From NCBI GenBank assembly GCA_003724275.1, contig RHFA01000169.1, positions 1 to 11,275 on the forward strand: a stretch of 11,275 nt of DNA. Direction: 5' to 3'. Shown one piece after another: positions 6,181 through 11,275 of the stretch; the stretch's first letter is position 1; each line of letters begins with the position of its first letter. The notes under the pieces are model-generated. The model searched no databases and was not told where the DNA came from. It saw only the letters and a list, made by a program, of their open reading frames with translations. The DNA is from Thaumarchaeota archaeon S13 (GTDB lineage Archaea > Thermoproteota > Nitrososphaeria > Nitrososphaerales > Nitrosopumilaceae). The position numbers and the translations under genes are program-made.

Positions 6181-6837
6181 ATGCCAGGACTGGAGAAGAC
6201 ATGGGCCGCCAGGGACAGCCCAGGCATGGCCGGCAAGATACGCGGAGCCGTCAAGCCCAAGGGGGCCCTAAAGCCGCAGATACAGAACGCGATCACAAAG
6301 ATGCAGGTCCAGGTCCACCGCCTCGACGCCGTCATCGCAAAGCTGGGCGAGCGCGACGCGCAGATATTCCAAAAGATAGTCATCGCCATGCAAAACCACG
6401 ACACGAACGCCAGCCGCGTCCTCTCCAACGAGCTCGCCGAGATACGCAAGGTGAGCCGCAAGATGTCCAGCGTCAGGATGTCCCTAGAGCAGGTCCAGCT
6501 CCGCCTCACGACAATGCACGAGCTCGGCGACGCGATGGTCGAGCTCACGCCGGCGATGGCGACGATGAAGGACCTCAAGCCGGCCCTGGGCAAGTTCATG
6601 CCAGGGGCCGACGCGGAGCTCATGGGAATGACGCAGGCGCTTGGAGGCATGTTCGGCGAGACAATGTCCGGGGGCGCCTTTGAGGAGACGCAGGCGGACG
6701 CGCCGGACGCCGAGACGGCGAGGATACTCGAGGAGGCCGAGGCCCTTGCGACGGCCGGCACCGAGGAAAAGTTTCCCGACCCGCTGGGAGGCATTGCGCA
6801 GGACAGGCCGTCCTCGACGGCGTCAACGTTCGAGTAG
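6181..6837 (+). CDS. cdvB: ESCRT-III/Snf7-family protein, CdvB paralogue
   Basis: A 218-residue ESCRT-III (Snf7) protein. The core at about 25-165 is helical: a basic N-terminal helix (GKIRGAVKPKGALKPQIQNA), a long charged helix pair (TKMQVQVHRLDAVIAKLGER; IFQKIVIAMQNHD), a third helix with RVLSNELAEIRKVSRKMSSV, then LEQVQLRLTTMHELGD. This is the pattern of archaeal CdvB, which forms membrane-remodelling filaments at the division site in the Cdv system. The tail is acidic, with a TARILEEAEALA helix (about 178-189) that could act as an MIT-interacting motif for the AAA ATPase CdvC. Thaumarchaeota carry several CdvB paralogues, and which one this is cannot be told from sequence alone; cdvA and cdvC are not adjacent here. 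ATG 6181 follows two TATA-like elements. It is convergent with the substrate-binding protein gene. Confidence 0.88.
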   Translation: MPGLEKTWAARDSPGMAGKIRGAVKPKGALKPQIQNAITKMQVQVHRLDAVIAKLGERDAQIFQKIVIAMQNHDTNASRVLSNELAEIRKVSRKMSSVRMSLEQVQLRLTTMHELGDAMVELTPAMATMKDLKPALGKFMPGADAELMGMTQALGGMFGETMSGGAFEETQADAPDAETARILEEAEALATAGTEEKFPDPLGGIAQDRPSSTASTFE

Positions 6838-6949
6838 GCCGGCCCTGCCCTTGCGGCTGCCCGCAGGGATGCGCGTTTTGGCATGCGGGGCCTGGCCCTA
6901 GTCTTCGGGTTGTGGGGTGTGGTGATCCGTGTGCGCGCCGGAGGGGGCC

Positions 6950-8221
6950 CTAGCCCCACGCTACGGCGTCGGCGGCGTGCGTGTATACGCCCTTGCGCTC
7001 CCACAAGCCGCCTGCGACGCCCCAGACCTCATAGTTTGCCGACGCGAGGTCGCCGGCGTCATTGAGCTGCGCCGGCCCTATCGCGCCATAGTAGCGCGAG
7101 GCGACGTCGGGGAGTATGTCGCGTATCCTGCCTGCGTCGTCCGAGCCGAGCTGCAGCATTGCGAGGCCGTATATCCACGGCGCGTCGTATGACGAGTGGA
7201 CAAAGGCGCTCGGCACGTACCCAAACTCGGCGCTCAGCCTCTCCTCGACGCGCTCGTATATGGCGTTGTTCGAGACGGCGACCTGGACCGTCGTGTACTC
7301 GACGGCGTTGGCAAACTCGCGCGCTATCGGATCCCCGACAATGTCGGGGTCCTTTGTCGTCGAGCCGGCGCCAAACCATAGCGTGTCCTTGAGCTCGTCG
7401 TGCTCGGAGGCCGACTGCATAAAGTGGACCGCCTCGGCAAATCCGATCATCGCCACGCCGACGCGCGCCGCGCCGTCCCCGCGAGCGCCGGCGACGCGCT
7501 CGGCGAGCAGCGAGACCGTCGCCGCATAGTCGGGCGCCTCGGGGTTGTAGCGTATGGGCTCGGGAGCAGTCCCGCCAAAGGAGGCAAACGAGCTGTACGT
7601 GCTGTTGCTCAGGCCGTCGCCCCACGCGTCGCCGCGGTTTACCGTGACGAGCGCGTCGACGCCGCGGCTCTCGATGACGCGGGCCAGCGCGTGGCCCTGG
7701 TTGCTGTCGTCTGGCACGAGGCGGAACGCCGAGTCGCCGGGTATGGCCAGAGTCGGGGCCGACGAGCAGCAGCTCAGCAGGACCATGCCGTTAGAGTCCG
7801 AGTAGCCCTTTATGTTGCGTATCGCCGAGCTCGTCTCCGGCCCCACGACGACCTTTATCCCGCGCGAGTTGAGCGCGGCGAGCTTGTCGAGCGCGACAGT
7901 CGGGTTTGTCGCCGTGTCCTCCACGGCGAGAGCCATCCTCCACGGCGCGCCGACCCTCTCGAGGTGCGCGTTAAAGTCCTCGGCCCCCATGCGCGTGCCG
8001 GCGAGGTTCTCCTCGCCGTGGGCCGAGAGGTCGCCGGTCGTCGGGAGGAGGACGCCGAGCGTGACCTCGCCCTCCAGGCTGCCCGGAGCAGCGGGTGCTT
8101 CGGGGGCAGTCATGACGCCGGCCGGCTGCGAGGCGCCGAGGCCGTACCCGATCGCGGCGCCTAGCAGGACCGCTACGGCGGGGACGATGATGCGCGCGCG
8201 GGGAGGGCCGCCGGCTGCCAT
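6950..8221 (-). CDS. ABC-type substrate-binding protein, branched-chain amino acid/amide class
   Basis: A 423-residue extracytoplasmic solute-binding protein of the periplasmic-binding type 1 fold (Leu/Ile/Val, amide or urea binding). Residues about 10-30 (IIVPAVAVLLGAAIGYGLG) form an uncleaved-looking anchor followed by a Pro/Ala linker (31-48), as in membrane-tethered archaeal receptors. The binding domain starts VTLGVLLPTTGDLSAHGEEN, the usual opening of LivJ-like proteins, and continues with VVVGPETSSAIRNIKGY and SCCSSAPTLA (ligand-contact Ser/Thr region), then a W-F-G-A-G strand. The ligand cannot be inferred. I chose ATG 8221 because it lies ~28 bp below a TATA box and gives a clean signal anchor; the in-frame extension to 8500 is non-conserved and runs through the promoter. 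No permease or ATPase gene is adjacent, so it is an orphan receptor here. Confidence 0.88.
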   Translation of the reverse strand: MAAGGPPRARIIVPAVAVLLGAAIGYGLGASQPAGVMTAPEAPAAPGSLEGEVTLGVLLPTTGDLSAHGEENLAGTRMGAEDFNAHLERVGAPWRMALAVEDTATNPTVALDKLAALNSRGIKVVVGPETSSAIRNIKGYSDSNGMVLLSCCSSAPTLAIPGDSAFRLVPDDSNQGHALARVIESRGVDALVTVNRGDAWGDGLSNSTYSSFASFGGTAPEPIRYNPEAPDYAATVSLLAERVAGARGDGAARVGVAMIGFAEAVHFMQSASEHDELKDTLWFGAGSTTKDPDIVGDPIAREFANAVEYTTVQVAVSNNAIYERVEERLSAEFGYVPSAFVHSSYDAPWIYGLAMLQLGSDDAGRIRDILPDVASRYYGAIGPAQLNDAGDLASANYEVWGVAGGLWERKGVYTHAADAVAWG

Positions 8222-8244
8222 GCGCGCGCGCGAAAGTCCCGTGA

Positions 8245-8253
8245 CATATAACC
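8245..8253 (-). promoter_or_regulatory. TATA box of the substrate-binding protein gene
   Basis: The minus strand reads GGTTATATG, centred about 28 bp above ATG 8221, so the mRNA should be leaderless. A purine-rich GGGAAAAGG block directly upstream could be the BRE. Confidence 0.6.
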
Positions 8254-8280
8254 CCTTTTCCCGCCTCGCGTGCACAGGGG

Positions 8281-8540
8281 GCGGCAGTGGGTTGGGCAAG
8301 AGAGGCCTCGACTCGGGGGGTGCCGATGGCGGCTCCGTGGCGCGGGAGCAGATCAGGATTGAGTGGGAGGCGCGCAGGAAGACTACGGGGCTACACGAGT
8401 TTGTTGGCCTCCACGGGAATGGTGTCGTTGAGGTCGATGGCGCGCCTCTACAGGAAACCTTGTGGTAACAGTGCGTTGCGTTGATCGCGCTGCGCGGCAT
8501 AGACAGGGCAGGGAACGCGCTGCGCGGCAGTGGGTTGGGC
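8281..8540 (+). repeat. Pair of 17-bp direct repeats and a 14-bp tandem-like repeat
   Basis: GCGGCAGTGGGTTGGGC occurs at 8281-8297 and 8524-8540, 243 bp apart. Within the second unit, CGCGCTGCGCGGCA occurs at 8486-8499 and 8516-8529 (30-bp period, encoding an ALRG repeat). Repeated short words fit a duplicated or recombined coding segment. Confidence 0.55.
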
Positions 8541-8736
8541 GACTCGGCGCCTATAGAGATCTGCCTGAGGCTGGTCAGGCCGGAGAAGAGATTTCACGTG
8601 GGTCGTCTACAGGAGCGCGCTGGAGCTCGGCAGCGTGGTGGACTCCGTCGTACTCTGGGGGCTGTGCCGTATCAGCACCCTCCGAGACGGCGCGTGGCGG
8701 GAAGCGAACTCTTGGCAGTCCTTGTTTTCTGTGTAG
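8281..8736 (+). pseudogene. Decayed high-GC coding region
   Basis: No intact gene lies here, but host-like codons appear in pieces. Frame ending at 8468 reads VAREQIRIEWEARRKTTG… and stops at TAA 8466-8468. The same frame resumes (IALRGIDRAGNALRGSGLGD, EICLRLVRPEKRF) with ATA, AGG and GC-ending codons, and fails near 8592. The next frame then carries TWVVYRSALELGSVVDSVVL and WGLCRISTLRDGAWREANSW, to TAG 8734-8736. One in-frame stop and one frameshift would explain this as a single broken gene; two fragments are also possible. No family recognised. It contains a 16-17 bp direct repeat and abuts the AT-rich island, so it may be integration or recombination debris. The last stop is immediately followed by the stop of the minus-strand 84-aa gene. 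Confidence 0.4.
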
Positions 8737-8991
8737 CTATAGCCTCTTTTGTGACGAGTTTTTTTTCACGTTGCTGGAGCTTGCGTTGAGCAGGTGTGAC
8801 CAGACGGGCATGTTATGATCCCCTTCTTGGATTCTTTGAAGCTGGTGCATGATTTTTTTGTCGGGGGCAAGTTGATACCTGATCAGATCCCTTATTTTTT
8901 TCTTAATCTTGTTGGAGGTTTCGTTAGACAAAAATTTGTGAAGTTTGTGGTTAAACTCAAATATAGTGTCCACCATTTCGTCGTTTGACAT
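8737..8991 (-). CDS. 84-aa lysine-rich helical protein, unknown
   Basis: A small protein with no family I recognise: an acidic start (MSNDEMVDTIFEFNHK), a lysine-rich amphipathic middle (NKIKKKIRDLIRY), then KKIMHQLQRIQEGDHN and a Ser/Asn/Lys-rich tail. It looks mainly helical and soluble. Its ATG lies five bases after the stop of the restored nuclease frame, so it is the third gene of the same minus-strand unit. Its base composition is clearly AT-rich (AAA, ATT, TTT codons, an eight-base A run on the coding strand), unlike the host genes around. A role as small regulator, antitoxin or immunity partner is inference from position only. It could also be a shortened relic. Confidence 0.55.
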   Translation of the reverse strand: MSNDEMVDTIFEFNHKLHKFLSNETSNKIKKKIRDLIRYQLAPDKKIMHQLQRIQEGDHNMPVWSHLLNASSSNVKKNSSQKRL

Positions 8992-8996
8992 GTTAT

Positions 8997-9577
8997 CTAT
9001 GGTATCCCTCTTCGCAAGATTCCTGCCAAGGCCTGTAGCACATAATGAGCTATTATAAAGTCGTCGTCGTCCGGCCCATATGGGTAATACTCGGCAGGCT
9101 CTGCCACTTTGTCAAAATTAATCGGGTTGCGCGCTGCCCTGTCAAGCCGAGAGACTCCAAGGGATCGCTTTATCTCTAGTCTTGATTCGTAAAAGACTAT
9201 CAGTGGGAGTTTTGTGTGCGTCGCTATTCTTTCATAGCTTGCCCGTTTATCGCATAGGAAACGGTGTGTCCCTCTAGAGGAGGCCTTGCCTTGACCCGTT
9301 TTTTGACAGTGGCCGTGTCGAGCGCCATATACCTTTTCTCCTGTTCTGGCTTGGTGTTCATGCCGCTCTTACATTCGATCACAAGCGCATGCCTTTCTTT
9401 GCCTGACGCCGCAATTATGTCAGGCTTGACGGCTGTTGTGGTGCCAATACGCAGCTTTTGCTCTACTGCCTCTGGCCTATATCCGCATTTATACAACACA
9501 GGGGGCCACCCTAAAGTCAGAACGAACAGGCCGGCAGTCTTGTTCATTAGTTGAGTGTGCTCACAAGCCACGATCAT
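8997..9577 (-). pseudogene. PD-(D/E)XK nuclease-like protein, frameshifted
   Basis: The ATG at 9577 opens 117 codons that end at TAG 9224. Within them is a PD-(D/E)XK nuclease core: K-P-D-I-I (D53), then the strand H-A-L-V-I-E-C-K-S-G (E68-x-K70), and Q79-x-x-x-Y83, as in archaeal and restriction-type nucleases. From about 9235 the neighbouring frame is clearly coding (ERIATHTKLPLIVFYESRLE, then IKRSLGVSRLDRAARNPINF, … IIAHYVLQALAGILRRG) to TAG 8997-8999 and contains no start codon of its own (no ATG; its only GTG lies near the end). One added base around 9225-9240 would give a single 193-residue protein. The start overlaps the stop of the upstream gene (ATGA). Either the gene is inactivated, the base call is wrong, or ribosomes shift frame; I see no classic slippery heptamer. 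The nuclease assignment rests on motif pattern alone. Confidence 0.7.
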
Positions 9578-10668
9578 TCTAGGTCACTACATTTTGTTTG
9601 AGCGCTATAGTGGGTTTGCAGGTTTGTGATCAGCCTCATGATTGTGTTTCCGCAGCTGCCTGGTTCTAGGTATATGCGCATCATGTACGGCGTGATCTCA
9701 AAGTTAATTGCGCTACCTTCGTGCAAATCGACGGCCGGCACGCTGTACTGCCCTTCTTTGCGCAACAGCTTGATTCCCCACAGCTTGAAGGGCTTTTTTG
9801 CGTTAAACATGGTGTCAACAAACCTCGCTAGGTTGTTGACAGTGGGATATGTGATTGCGAGCGGCCTGCCTTCAAAGACATCATATCCATTTTGGGACGA
9901 TGTTCTCATGCGGCATTTTTCGACATTTGTGATCATTTCCTTGTATTCGTTTTTACAGTCACTTACTATGTCCAAGTGGTTTGCTATTGACTTGCCGTGC
10001 TTTATTGAAAAGTATCCCATGTTAGCTATGCGCTCTTCAACAAAGGCACCTATAGGCTTTTTTGGCCCTTTGCGCATCTCTATGGCCTCATGCGACAATA
10101 GTCTGTCGGTGTCCTTCAGATCTGGCAGGGCATCATACAGCTTTTTTGCGTTGGTTCCACTGACTTCCATCTTTAGCGTGTCGTCTTTTCCATGCAGGAC
10201 GCCGCCATAATTTATCGCATATCCACTAAATCCGCCGTCTAGGCCGCGCGCCCACTTTTTCAAGAGATCCGAATGAAACCACGTGTGATCAAACCTGTGT
10301 TGGTACTCTCCAACAAGCCCTTCAACCGCATCGTTTGCCTTTTCCGCAAGTTCGTCGGTATGCAGCAGTAGAAACCTGCGATCCGTCATGTCCATATAAA
10401 ACTGCAGGGTAGGCGCCGTTCCGTTGCGCTTTACGTTCAGTATCCTGATCGTGTCCACGCCCGTGTCCTCCACCTCCCAGGAGAACCTGTCTCCCTGACC
10501 CGCCCTAAACACTTCGTTGCATTCTAGTATGTAGGTCTTTAGCTCCGTAAGCCTCCCGCGTGTTTTCTCGCCGGTCTTTCGTCTTTTAGGGGGGTCGTTC
10601 ATGTGGTATAGTCTGTCCATGAACTCCCTCCTGTTGCGTACCCTTGCTAGCCTGTCCTGCTGCGCCAT
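9574..10668 (-). CDS. 364-aa protein of unknown function, first gene of the tRNA-adjacent unit
   Basis: I do not recognise this family. The first ~45 residues are Arg/Lys-rich (MAQQDRLARVRNRREFMDRL … KRRKTGEKTRGR), possibly nucleic-acid binding. The body is mixed alpha/beta: SWEVEDTG and TIRILNVKRNG strands, L-Q-F-Y-M-D-M-T-D-R-R-F-L-L-L-H, an HTWFHSDLLKKWARGL helix, FVEERIANMGYF, and a C-terminal strand-rich part with LHEGSAINFEITPYMMRIYL followed by EPGSCGNTIMRLITNLQTH. No membrane span or signal peptide. ATG 10668 is chosen because it lies 30 bp below a TATA box; the longer in-frame start at 10848 is inside tRNA-Pro and gives the familiar false peptide of a translated tRNA. Its TGA overlaps the nuclease-like gene's ATG, so the two are coupled. 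Composition is AT-richer than host genes. A sensor or DNA-recognition partner of the nuclease is a reasonable guess, not shown. Confidence 0.8.
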   Translation of the reverse strand: MAQQDRLARVRNRREFMDRLYHMNDPPKRRKTGEKTRGRLTELKTYILECNEVFRAGQGDRFSWEVEDTGVDTIRILNVKRNGTAPTLQFYMDMTDRRFLLLHTDELAEKANDAVEGLVGEYQHRFDHTWFHSDLLKKWARGLDGGFSGYAINYGGVLHGKDDTLKMEVSGTNAKKLYDALPDLKDTDRLLSHEAIEMRKGPKKPIGAFVEERIANMGYFSIKHGKSIANHLDIVSDCKNEYKEMITNVEKCRMRTSSQNGYDVFEGRPLAITYPTVNNLARFVDTMFNAKKPFKLWGIKLLRKEGQYSVPAVDLHEGSAINFEITPYMMRIYLEPGSCGNTIMRLITNLQTHYSAQTKCSDLE

Positions 10669-10674
10669 AATGCG

Positions 10675-10729
10675 CGCGCGGCGCGAAGCCCGTCGTATAA
10701 GTCTTGATCCCTTCGCGCGGCGCGAAGCC
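10675..10729. repeat. Two 16-bp direct repeats flanking a TATA box, candidate operators
   Basis: CGCGCGGCGCGAAGCC occurs at 10675-10690 and 10714-10729, start-to-start 39 bp. The second copy is part of a 7-bp inverted repeat with one central base (TTCGCGC-G-GCGCGAA, 10712-10726). One copy lies between TATA box and start codon, the other just upstream of the TATA/BRE region, where a bound protein could block transcription of the three-gene unit. Confidence 0.55.
10695..10702 (-). promoter_or_regulatory. TATA box of the tRNA-adjacent three-gene unit
   Basis: The minus strand reads ACTTATAC, centred about 30 bp above ATG 10668, predicting a transcript with almost no leader. It is sandwiched between the two 16-bp repeats. 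Confidence 0.55.
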
Positions 10730-10805
10730 TGCCAGCGACTCCCCCCTCCCGGTCGCCTTGCCGCCCTGAAGCTCCGGCGCCACGGCGGGGCGGCGGCCGC
10801 CATGT

Positions 10806-10809
10806 AAAA
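10806..10809 (-). terminator. Oligo-T terminator of tRNA-Pro
   Basis: Four T residues on the minus strand, three bases past the discriminator base. A short T run directly after the 3' end fits archaeal tRNA termination. Confidence 0.35.
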
Positions 10810-10811
10810 GG

Positions 10812-10885
10812 TGGGGCCGGCAGGATTTGAACCTGCGACCACTAGCACCCCAGGCTAGCATCCTACCATGCTAGACGACGGCCCC
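10812..10885 (-). tRNA. tRNA-Pro (anticodon GGG)
   Basis: The minus strand folds as a 74-nt tRNA. Acceptor arms are GGGGCCG and CGGCCCC with discriminator A; the anticodon stem CTAGC/GCTAG encloses the loop CTGGGGT, giving anticodon GGG (codons CCC/CCT). The T arm is GCAGG-TTCAAAT-CCTGC. No intron and no encoded CCA (ACC then T run), as usual in archaea. A TTTT stretch (10806-10809) just past the 3' end can serve as terminator. Confidence 0.95.
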
Positions 10886-10908
10886 ACTGGCCGCGGCGCG
10901 CCGGGGCG

Positions 10909-10919
10909 AAATTATTAAA
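10909..10919 (-). promoter_or_regulatory. TATA box of tRNA-Pro
   Basis: The minus strand reads TTTAATAATTT, centred about 29 bp above the tRNA 5' end. It also contains the stop (TAATAA) of the frame-disrupted gene upstream, so that gene's end and the tRNA promoter overlap. Confidence 0.7.
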
Positions 10920-11275
10920 CCGTGCCGCCGCCCGGCGCGGGCGCGAGGCTCCCGGAGGCAAAGACGGCCTGCGCCCATATGCCCTCGCCCCGCCGCGACG
11001 CCACGGTCCGCACGGGCTGGTTTAACAGGCTGGCCGGGGCGCGAGGGGCACGGGGGCCAGCTGCAATGATGGCTCGGCGTCAAGGGCAAGCGCGCCGTCC
11101 CGGCGCGCCCATTCGGCCGCGACGGCCTCGGGGCAGTCGCGGGCCGTCTCAGCGGGGTACGGCGCGCCCCCCGGCGGCGCCGAGGCCAGCAGGCGCACGC
11201 CGTAGGCGCGCGGGTTGGTGTTAAGCGTTGCGCGAGGAGGGACCCGCGCGGGAGGGGCATGTGGTGTTCGCCGTC
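10915..11275 (-). pseudogene. 3' part of an unknown high-GC gene, frame-disrupted and cut by the window edge
   Basis: No single minus-strand frame spans this region, but host-like coding stretches follow one another. One frame carries NTNPRAYGVRLLASAPPGG, then APYPAETARDCPEAVAAEWA, RRDGALALDAEPSLQLA, and stops at TAA 11022-11024. The next carries SLLNQPVRTVASRRGEGIWA and QAVFASGSLAPAPGGGTV to TAA 10915-10917. Near the edge a third frame (HHMPLPRGSLLAQRL) also looks plausible. One or two single-base shifts would merge them into the C-terminal part of one protein that begins outside the window. No family recognised. Alternatives are true decay or base-calling errors in GC-rich DNA. Confidence 0.4.

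Larger units (their letters stand above)
8740..10668 (-). other. AT-rich island next to tRNA-Pro, candidate defence/mobile module
   Basis: Between about 8740 and 10668 base composition drops visibly below the GC-rich flanks and codon use changes (AAA, TTT, ACA, CAT become common). The three genes inside are co-directional and tightly packed. The segment lies on the 3' side of tRNA-Pro(GGG), the usual side for elements integrated at tRNA genes. I see no integrase and no clear copy of the tRNA 3' end at the far border, so acquisition is inferred from composition and position. Confidence 0.6.

Noticed and set aside
6845..6870. Inverted repeat CCCTGC…GCAGGG after the CdvB-like gene as a terminator
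   Set aside because: Short GC-rich stem with no following T run; archaeal terminators depend mainly on T tracts.
8222..8500. In-frame extension of the substrate-binding protein to 8500
   Set aside because: It crosses the TATA box, has no secretion-like features and host-unlike codons; ATG 8221 gives a normal membrane anchor.
8759..8766. Eight-T run on the plus strand as a terminator
   Set aside because: It lies within the coding sequence of the minus-strand 84-aa gene (lysine codons), and no intact plus-strand gene precedes it.
10669..10848. In-frame N-terminal extension of the 364-aa gene to an ATG at 10848
   Set aside because: It begins inside tRNA-Pro and yields the standard false peptide from translating a tRNA T arm; a TATA box supports ATG 10668.
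1..11275. CRISPR array or insertion sequence
   Set aside because: No regularly spaced repeats, no transposase-like frame and no paired terminal inverted repeats were seen.

Overview
The window looks like a piece of a high-GC thaumarchaeal (Nitrososphaerota) genome; Cenarchaeum symbiosum is the closest match I can suggest, though no database was searched. Reasons: an ESCRT-III/CdvB protein, an archaeal-type tRNA-Pro without encoded CCA, cobalt-precorrin methyltransferases of the anaerobic B12 route, and TATA boxes placed about 25-30 bp upstream of start codons (leaderless or nearly leaderless transcripts). Frequent ATA, AGG and GC-ending codons also fit.

Layout. (1) 152-2490, minus strand: a DUF3800-family protein, a YwgA/SocA-like (Panacea-type) protein whose 5' end looks frame-disrupted, and a small two-TM protein whose ATG overlaps the previous stop. 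This group has the look of an accessory or defence cluster. (2) 2759-5334, plus strand: a three-TM protein resembling archaeal EMC6-like proteins, then cbiT, cbiL and cbiF (C15, C20 and C11 methylations of corrin synthesis), with overlapping or close junctions. (3) 5331-6089, minus: an Asp/Glu racemase-family protein in which both catalytic cysteines are serines; its stop shares a CTAG with the cbiF stop. It is divergent from a CdvB-like ESCRT-III gene (6181-6837). (4) 6950-8221, minus: a membrane-anchored ABC-type substrate-binding protein of the branched-chain amino acid/amide class. (5) 8281-8736, plus: high-GC debris of at least one decayed coding region. (6) 8737-10668, minus: a visibly AT-richer three-gene unit lying directly 3' of tRNA-Pro(GGG). 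It holds an unrecognised 364-aa protein, a PD-(D/E)XK nuclease-like protein interrupted by a frameshift, and an 84-aa lysine-rich protein. (7) 10812-10885: tRNA-Pro. (8) 10915-11275, minus: the end of a frame-disrupted or partial gene.

The best candidate for an undescribed system is the tRNA-adjacent unit at 8737-10668. Its genes are ATGA-coupled, one carries a nuclease motif, and the TATA box is flanked by two copies of a 16-bp repeat that could be an autoregulatory operator. The second candidate is the DUF3800/YwgA-like/two-TM cluster. The serine-for-cysteine racemase homologue is the most specific single-gene oddity. Several reading frames in the window appear broken (about 1311-1445, 8466-8595, 9224, 11022). 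Sequence error and real decay cannot be separated from this sequence alone.
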